From a virus, in the IMG/VR virus record IMGVR_UViG_3300037245_000165, positions 1 through 41,608 of that record: a DNA stretch of 41,608 nucleotides; one strand, written 5' to 3'. The first letter of the stretch is position 1. Each line of letters opens with the position of its first letter. Below, piece after piece: positions 38,422 to 41,608 of this stretch. The notes under the pieces were generated by a model. That model ran no database searches. It was not told where the DNA came from and was given only the letters and a program-made list of their open reading frames with translations. The translations under genes and the position numbers were made by a program.

Positions 38422-38534
38422 ATAATATAGATAATGATTTTAAAGATTTAGAAGAGTCTTTAGGGTGTGGTTCTGTTTTATTATTCATTTTAATTATCTT
38501 TATAATTGTTATGGTTTATAATTTAATATTTTAA
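38418..38534 (+). CDS. Single-span membrane peptide, 38 aa (holin/antiholin candidate)
   Basis: ATG at 38418 overlaps the endolysin stop (ATGA). After an acidic start (NNIDNDFKDLEESLG) the last 20 residues form one hydrophobic segment (SVLLFILIIFIIVMVYNLIF). A small pinholin-like or antiholin role in timing lysis is plausible because of its location between endolysin and holin candidate. The 38-codon length means the call rests on context. Confidence 0.6.
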   Translation: MNNIDNDFKDLEESLGCGSVLLFILIIFIIVMVYNLIF

Positions 38535-38536
38535 TT

Positions 38537-39001
38537 ATGGGAGAGTATAAAGAAAAGAAAGGAAAAACAAGAGTAGGAAATTTTTTAAAATCTATTAAAG
38601 TAGTTGCTCCAGAGGTTTTAAATTTAGTAGGTAATGTTACGGGTATGGATATGCTTAAAAACTTAGGAAACGCTATTAAGAATGATCCTATAATGTCAGT
38701 AGATGATAAAGCAACAGCCCAAGAGTTATTAAAATTAGATATTTCTGAAATGGAAGAGGTTACAAAGCGTTGGAGTTCTGATATGGTTTCAGATAGTTGG
38801 TTATCAAAAAATATACGCCCTATTGTTTTGGCTTGGTTAGTTATATTTGTTTCACTTTTTGCGGTGGTAGATTCTATTGATACGATAGATTTTACAGTAG
38901 AGGCTGCATGGATTACATTATTTAGTACTTTATTAGTAACAGTTATAGTATCTTATTTCGGTTCGAGAGGCGTGGAGAAATACCAAAAAATAAAAAAATA
39001 A
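38537..39001 (+). CDS. Holin candidate (two-span, GTA-holin-like)
   Basis: The 154-aa protein has a helical N-terminal part with MSVDDKATAQELLKLDISEMEEVTKRWSSD, then SDSWLSKNIRPIVLAW and two membrane segments (about 94-112 and 122-141), ending YFGSRGVEK. This matches the phage holin family with the SWLSKNIRP pattern known from gene-transfer-agent-type holins. It would permeabilise the inner membrane to let the M15 peptidase reach the wall. A terminator follows at 39031. Confidence 0.85.
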   Translation: MGEYKEKKGKTRVGNFLKSIKVVAPEVLNLVGNVTGMDMLKNLGNAIKNDPIMSVDDKATAQELLKLDISEMEEVTKRWSSDMVSDSWLSKNIRPIVLAWLVIFVSLFAVVDSIDTIDFTVEAAWITLFSTLLVTVIVSYFGSRGVEKYQKIKK

Positions 39002-39030
39002 ACTTTTTGCCCGTGTTTTTTTGTGTTTTT

Positions 39031-39060
39031 AGCCCTGCATATTATGTGCGGGGCTTTTTT
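39031..39060 (+). terminator. Late operon terminator
   Basis: AGCCCTGCA (39031-39039) pairs with TGCGGGGCT (39047-39055) with one mismatch or G-U pair, followed by T6. It ends the late transcript after the holin candidate and separates it from the early promoter at 39150. Confidence 0.85.
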
Positions 39061-39122
39061 ATTTTAAATTATTCTTATTGATATTCAAGCAGATAGATAT
39101 AAATATAAAAATAAATTACATG

Positions 39123-39157
39123 TGTATTACATTTGTATTACATTTATAGTATATTTG
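39123..39157 (+). promoter_or_regulatory. Early promoter with paired-repeat operator
   Basis: TATATTTG at 39150-39157 matches the -7 box; no TTTG sits exactly 19 bases upstream. Directly before it lies 39123-39146, two direct TGTATTACA-type repeats 12 bases apart, 22/24 identical to 2021-2044. The predicted transcript start is near 39164, before the ATG at 39191. A repressor such as the ribbon-helix-helix protein could bind both sites. Confidence 0.6.
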
Positions 39158-39190
39158 TATGGTAATCAAAACTTAAAACAATTAGAAATT

Positions 39191-39343
39191 ATGAAAAAGT
39201 ACATAAATACAGTAGTAATAAATGGAGTTACTTACACTAATACAGTTGAAGCAAAGAATTATAAAGAAGCTTTAGCCATACAAAGAGAAAGAAAAATAAA
39301 ATCTAAGTATATATTTAAAGGGCATTTAATTTTAACCAACTAA
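39191..39343 (+). CDS. Small hypothetical protein, 50 aa
   Basis: The ATG at 39191 gives MKKYINTVVINGVTYTNTVEAKNYKEAL, a beta hairpin followed by helix, then RERKIKSKYIFKGHLILTN. The longer reading from 39122 runs through the promoter and is rejected. It is the first gene after the early promoter. The corresponding segment before position 1 lies outside the window, so its counterpart cannot be seen. Function unknown. Confidence 0.65.
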   Translation: MKKYINTVVINGVTYTNTVEAKNYKEALAIQRERKIKSKYIFKGHLILTN

Positions 39344-39346
39344 AAC

Positions 39347-39508
39347 ATGGACCCAGCAATAGAAACATTAATAACAGAAATAACATTTCAAAACGAAAGG
39401 ATAGCAGAATTAGAATATACGCTAGAACAATTAAAGAGTCAATTATTAGATACTCATGCAGAGGATAGTGTAATAATAACAATTATTAATAACGCATTAA
39501 ATAAATAA
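39347..39508 (+). CDS. Acidic coiled-coil protein, 53 aa
   Basis: ATG at 39347, TAA at 39506-39508. The peptide (DPAIETLITEITFQNERIAELEYTL and on) looks like a leucine/isoleucine heptad coiled coil, ending in TIINNALNK. The last 26 codons match the partial gene at window positions 3-83 exactly. It may dimerise with the following early proteins; no family recognised. Confidence 0.7.
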   Translation: MDPAIETLITEITFQNERIAELEYTLEQLKSQLLDTHAEDSVIITIINNALNK

Positions 39509-39512
39509 AAAG

Positions 39513-39824
39513 ATGGAATTATTAGAAGTAGAAAATTTAGATTTAGAAAGTAGCTTTATTGAAGTGTTATTTGATGGTATTTTAAAAGAGGGGTTTTATG
39601 TAGAAAGTAACTTTAGTTATGATACTGAATTATTAGAAGAAGAAGAAGAAGAAACTAATTGTAAAGATATTTTAGCACCAACTAATTTAAAATTTTGGGA
39701 TTTTAAAACTTTTGATAGTCAAGAAAATGAGATTTCTATAAATGATAGAGAGTTAAAAAAGATTAAAGAGTTAGTAGAATTTAAGCTAATTGATTTATTA
39801 AGTGATGAATTAAATAATAATTAA
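39513..39824 (+). CDS. Acidic hypothetical early protein, 103 aa (allele B)
   Basis: Same length and order as 88-399. Residues 1-5 and from about 44 onward are close to identical, while 6-43 differ at about half the positions, so the exchange boundary lies within the gene. The acidic run and C-terminal helix ending NNN are kept. Function unknown. It precedes the Rad52-like gene by 3 bases. Confidence 0.8.
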   Translation: MELLEVENLDLESSFIEVLFDGILKEGFYVESNFSYDTELLEEEEEETNCKDILAPTNLKFWDFKTFDSQENEISINDRELKKIKELVEFKLIDLLSDELNNN

Positions 39825-39827
39825 GAT

Positions 39828-40277
39828 ATGAATTTAGAAAACTTAAAAAAAGAGATGCCTTTTAAATGGAGGGTTCAAAGCGCTAACGAATGGGGGGCAA
39901 ATTGTGTTGCTTATATTGATGCTAGAGATGTTCAAGACTTACTTGATGAAACAATAGAGGCTGGAAAATGGCAATGTAAATACGAAGAACATAAAGGTAA
40001 TTTATTTTGTTCTATTGGCATTAAAATAGGCGAAGAGTGGGTGTGGCGTTCTGATTGTGGGACTGAAAGCCAAGTCGAAAAACAAAAGGGTGAAGCAAGT
40101 GACGCTTTCAAAAGAGCTGCGGTCATGTGGGGTGTTGGTAGGTTCTTATACTCTAAGACTAGAGTAAAGTTACCAGTTAAAGAAAAAAATAATCGCTGGA
40201 TGCCATATTCAGAAAAAACAGGAAAGTTTGTTTATGGAGATAATATAACAAAATGGTGTAATCAATTAAGTAAATAG
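39828..40277 (+). CDS. Rad52/Rad22-like single-strand annealing protein (allele B)
   Basis: The 149-aa protein has a beta-sheet part (VAYIDARDVQDLLDETIEAGKW, LFCSIGIKIGEEWVWRSDCG) and the hallmark segment EKQKGEASDAFKRAAVMWGVGRFLYS (about 84-109) of the Rad52/22 family. It anneals complementary single strands coated with SSB and so supports phage recombination. It replaces the unrelated-looking 137-aa gene found at the same place in the left copy (401-814). The flanking DNA is almost identical, which implies gene-precise exchange. The C-terminal part (YGDNITKWCNQLSK) is short. Confidence 0.88.
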   Translation: MNLENLKKEMPFKWRVQSANEWGANCVAYIDARDVQDLLDETIEAGKWQCKYEEHKGNLFCSIGIKIGEEWVWRSDCGTESQVEKQKGEASDAFKRAAVMWGVGRFLYSKTRVKLPVKEKNNRWMPYSEKTGKFVYGDNITKWCNQLSK

Positions 40278-40283
40278 ATAGAT

Positions 40284-40526
40284 ATGAAAGGATCAAAAGA
40301 ATTTTTTGAAGAACTAAGACACAATGAAGAATGGTGTAATTGTTTTATGACTAAAGAAATTTACAATGGTATTGATTTTGAACTAAAGGAACAAATTGTT
40401 TTAAATGAAGTTAGACAAAAAAACAAGGAATTAGAACAAGATGAAAATTATATTAATCTAGTTAAAAAAGTAAGTAAGGCAAAAAAAGAATTAAGGAATT
40501 ACGAATTTAATAAAAATCATAAATAA
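40284..40526 (+). CDS. Hypothetical early protein, 80 aa (copy B)
   Basis: Identical to the 826-1068 product except for Asn instead of Asp at residue 76. Few base changes are present (mostly third positions), so the copies diverged recently or recombine. Its function is unknown. The stop shares a base with the following ATG. Confidence 0.8.
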   Translation: MKGSKEFFEELRHNEEWCNCFMTKEIYNGIDFELKEQIVLNEVRQKNKELEQDENYINLVKKVSKAKKELRNYEFNKNHK

Positions 40527-40774
40527 TGAAAAATAAATTTAAAAAATCTGATGCTAATGGTAATAAGTTACCAGAAGAAATAGGAAAAGGAATAAACGAA
40601 GAACATTTAAAAAAAGTGTTATCAGAAATGAATCCAAATGATAGTGCATTAACTTTAAGACTTCCTAGCGATTTGCATATTCAATTAAGTAAAGAATGTG
40701 ATAGGATGCAAGTAACAAACTCATTTTATGTTAGGCAATTATTAATAAATCATTTTAAATATGAAAGCAAATAA
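40526..40774 (+). CDS. Ribbon-helix-helix DNA-binding protein (copy B)
   Basis: Differs from 1068-1316 at a few positions (for example N for K in the basic tail, S for T in PSDLH), with the strand-helix-turn-helix core preserved. The same candidate operator exists at 39123-39146. As in copy A the reading overlaps the next gene start. Confidence 0.75.
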   Translation: MKNKFKKSDANGNKLPEEIGKGINEEHLKKVLSEMNPNDSALTLRLPSDLHIQLSKECDRMQVTNSFYVRQLLINHFKYESK

Positions 40775-41039
40775 AGAAATATTAGTTTTAATTATAGGCG
40801 TGTTAATTTTATACTGCCTATACGAAACTAAAAATAAAAGAGAATTAGAGCGTATAAATTGCGATTTAAGAGCCTCAAACAAAAAAACTGATAGTTTATA
40901 CGTCTACCAATCTGAAAGGCTTTTATATTACTCTATAATAAGTATTAAACAAAATGAAATAATAAATAGATTTAGCAGCAGCAGAAAAGCAAAATTAGAA
41001 GATGCTGAATTAATGGAATTACAAACTAAATTAAATTAG
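40761..41039 (+). CDS. Small membrane-anchored protein (copy B)
   Basis: Nearly identical to 1303-1581, with the same hydrophobic segment (ILVLIIGVLILYCL) and the same serine/arginine patch near its end. Few substitutions (for example KNKREL for KQKKEL). Unlike copy A it is followed by an additional gene at 41042. Function unknown. Confidence 0.75.
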   Translation: MKANKEILVLIIGVLILYCLYETKNKRELERINCDLRASNKKTDSLYVYQSERLLYYSIISIKQNEIINRFSSSRKAKLEDAELMELQTKLN

Positions 41040-41041
41040 AT

Positions 41042-41386
41042 ATGGTAATAGGAAAAAATAGAATACAGTTTGAAAAGTGGTATGTTAGAGACTTTTTAAA
41101 TAATAAAAAAGCACACAAAGAAAGCATTCGTTATGAAACTCTAATAAATCGTTTTGATAATCTACCTTTTGAAATGCAAATAGGTGTTTACTTAGCTTAT
41201 TATGATAGTTTGGGAATAGAAATAACTGTTGTTTGCATGTTTGAAAAGTGGAAATATAAAATAATTAGGATTGACACCATTAAATATAAGGTTTATTCGT
41301 TTAGAGAAGCTGGTTTAGAATCAAGAAACGAAGCCTACAAAGAAGCATTTAAACAAGCAGATAAATTAATTAATAAATTAAATTAG
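41042..41386 (+). CDS. Hypothetical protein, 114 aa (present only in right copy)
   Basis: Unrecognised by name, but I recall the pattern PFEMQIGVYLAYYDSLGIEI followed by YKI and an EAYKEAFKQADKLIN helix at the end from uncharacterised Bacteroidota phage proteins. It starts with VIGKNRIQFEKWYVRDFLNN. It is inserted cleanly between the membrane protein and the DUF1367-like gene: the left copy has the same flanks without it. This suggests a gain or loss by recombination at short intergenic homology (TTAGATATG). Confidence 0.7.
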   Translation: MVIGKNRIQFEKWYVRDFLNNKKAHKESIRYETLINRFDNLPFEMQIGVYLAYYDSLGIEITVVCMFEKWKYKIIRIDTIKYKVYSFREAGLESRNEAYKEAFKQADKLINKLN

Positions 41387-41388
41387 AT

Positions 41389-41608
41389 ATGAAAGTTTTT
41401 TTAGTAAAACAAGGTAACGGATCTTATTTGCCTGCTAATAATTCAGATTATGATTCTTTAAAAAAAATTAAAGTAGGTGCTATTGTTAGTTGTGATATTA
41501 AGCAACCTAGAAATATAGGTTTTCATAAAAAATTCTTTGCTCTAATAAATTTAGTTTTTGAGAATCAAGAGATTTATAATAATATAGATCATTTAAGAAA
41601 AGAATTAA
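41389..41608 (+). CDS. DUF1367-like protein, 5' part (cut by window end)
   Basis: The first 73 codons match the 1584-1997 protein with a single visible substitution (KVGAIV versus KVGSIV). The gene is truncated only by the window boundary, at a point equivalent to position 1803. It shows the KKFFALINLVFEN signature. Confidence 0.75.
   Translation, partial: MKVFLVKQGNGSYLPANNSDYDSLKKIKVGAIVSCDIKQPRNIGFHKKFFALINLVFENQEIYNNIDHLRKEL

Larger units (their letters stand above)
39426..41608. repeat. Right copy of imperfect end repeat
   Basis: Homologous to window positions 1-1803. Offsets rise from 39425 to 39458 after the swapped SSAP gene and to 39805 after the additional 114-aa gene. It ends at the window edge inside the DUF1367-like gene. 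Identity outside the swapped genes is high, and the swap boundaries coincide with intergenic regions. Confidence 0.9.

Noticed and set aside
1-41608. Exact direct terminal repeats as used for packaging
   Set aside because: The two end copies differ by substitutions, a swapped gene and an additional gene, so they cannot be replication- or packaging-generated terminal repeats of one molecule.
1-41608. Integrase, reverse transcriptase (diversity-generating retroelement), CRISPR array, transposase
   Set aside because: No protein with tyrosine or serine recombinase, RT or transposase motifs and no regularly spaced repeat-spacer pattern was seen on either strand.

Overview
The window looks like an almost complete genome of an AT-rich, long-tailed (siphovirus-type) phage of a Bacteroidota host, probably a flavobacterium or relative. 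Every convincing gene lies on the + strand. Translation starts follow A-rich leaders rather than Shine-Dalgarno sequences, and several intergenic regions carry the Bacteroidota promoter signature TTTG/TTG-N19-TAnnTTTG (for example 9179-9209 and 10161-10190). No integrase, excisionase, CI-type repressor, tRNA, transposon or CRISPR array was seen, so a lytic lifestyle is likely but not proven.

Layout. (1) 1-2000: early cassette with a probable single-strand annealing protein (SSAP), a ribbon-helix-helix protein and a DUF1367-like protein. (2) 2014-8893: DNA metabolism, with an SNF2-like helicase, a beta-class amino-DNA methyltransferase, an HTH protein, a DnaA domain IV-like protein, an orphan C5-cytosine methyltransferase, an SSB-like DUF3127 protein, a DUF6291-like replication protein and a DnaB-type ATPase. 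(3) 8894-12230: small unknown ORFs, each followed at or just after its stop codon by a hairpin bounded by TAAC...GTTA, like an integron cassette array without an integrase; a strong ncRNA candidate lies at 9216-9307. (4) 12227-13683: NinG and small proteins. (5) 13721-19135: packaging and head genes (TerS, an unexpected lipoprotein, TerL, portal, HK97-type prohead protease, major capsid protein). (6) 19204-25128: connector, fibre-like and membrane proteins. (7) 25162-37355: tail, with tail tube candidate, chaperone candidate, tape measure (1122 aa), distal tail proteins and a fibre. (8) 37389-39001: small proteins, an M15 peptidase endolysin and holin candidates, ending in a terminator at 39031-39060. 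(9) 39123-41608: a promoter followed by a second, diverged copy of the early cassette.

The two window ends are homologous but not identical. Position 1 aligns with 39426 and position 1803 with 41608, giving a unit of about 39.4 kb. Because the homology reaches exactly to both window edges, the simplest reading is a circularly permuted or circularly assembled genome whose ends come from two coexisting strains. Those strains differ mainly by a precise swap of the SSAP gene and by the presence or absence of one 114-aa gene. A true diverged duplication is the alternative.

How the genes work together: the early cassette and replication module would copy, recombine and methylate the phage DNA. The packaging and head genes fill a protease-matured HK97 capsid, and a tail of roughly 160-170 nm (from the usual 0.15 nm per tape-measure residue) is added. 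The M15 peptidase and holin candidates would then lyse the host. All family calls were made by eye from sequence motifs; no database search was run.
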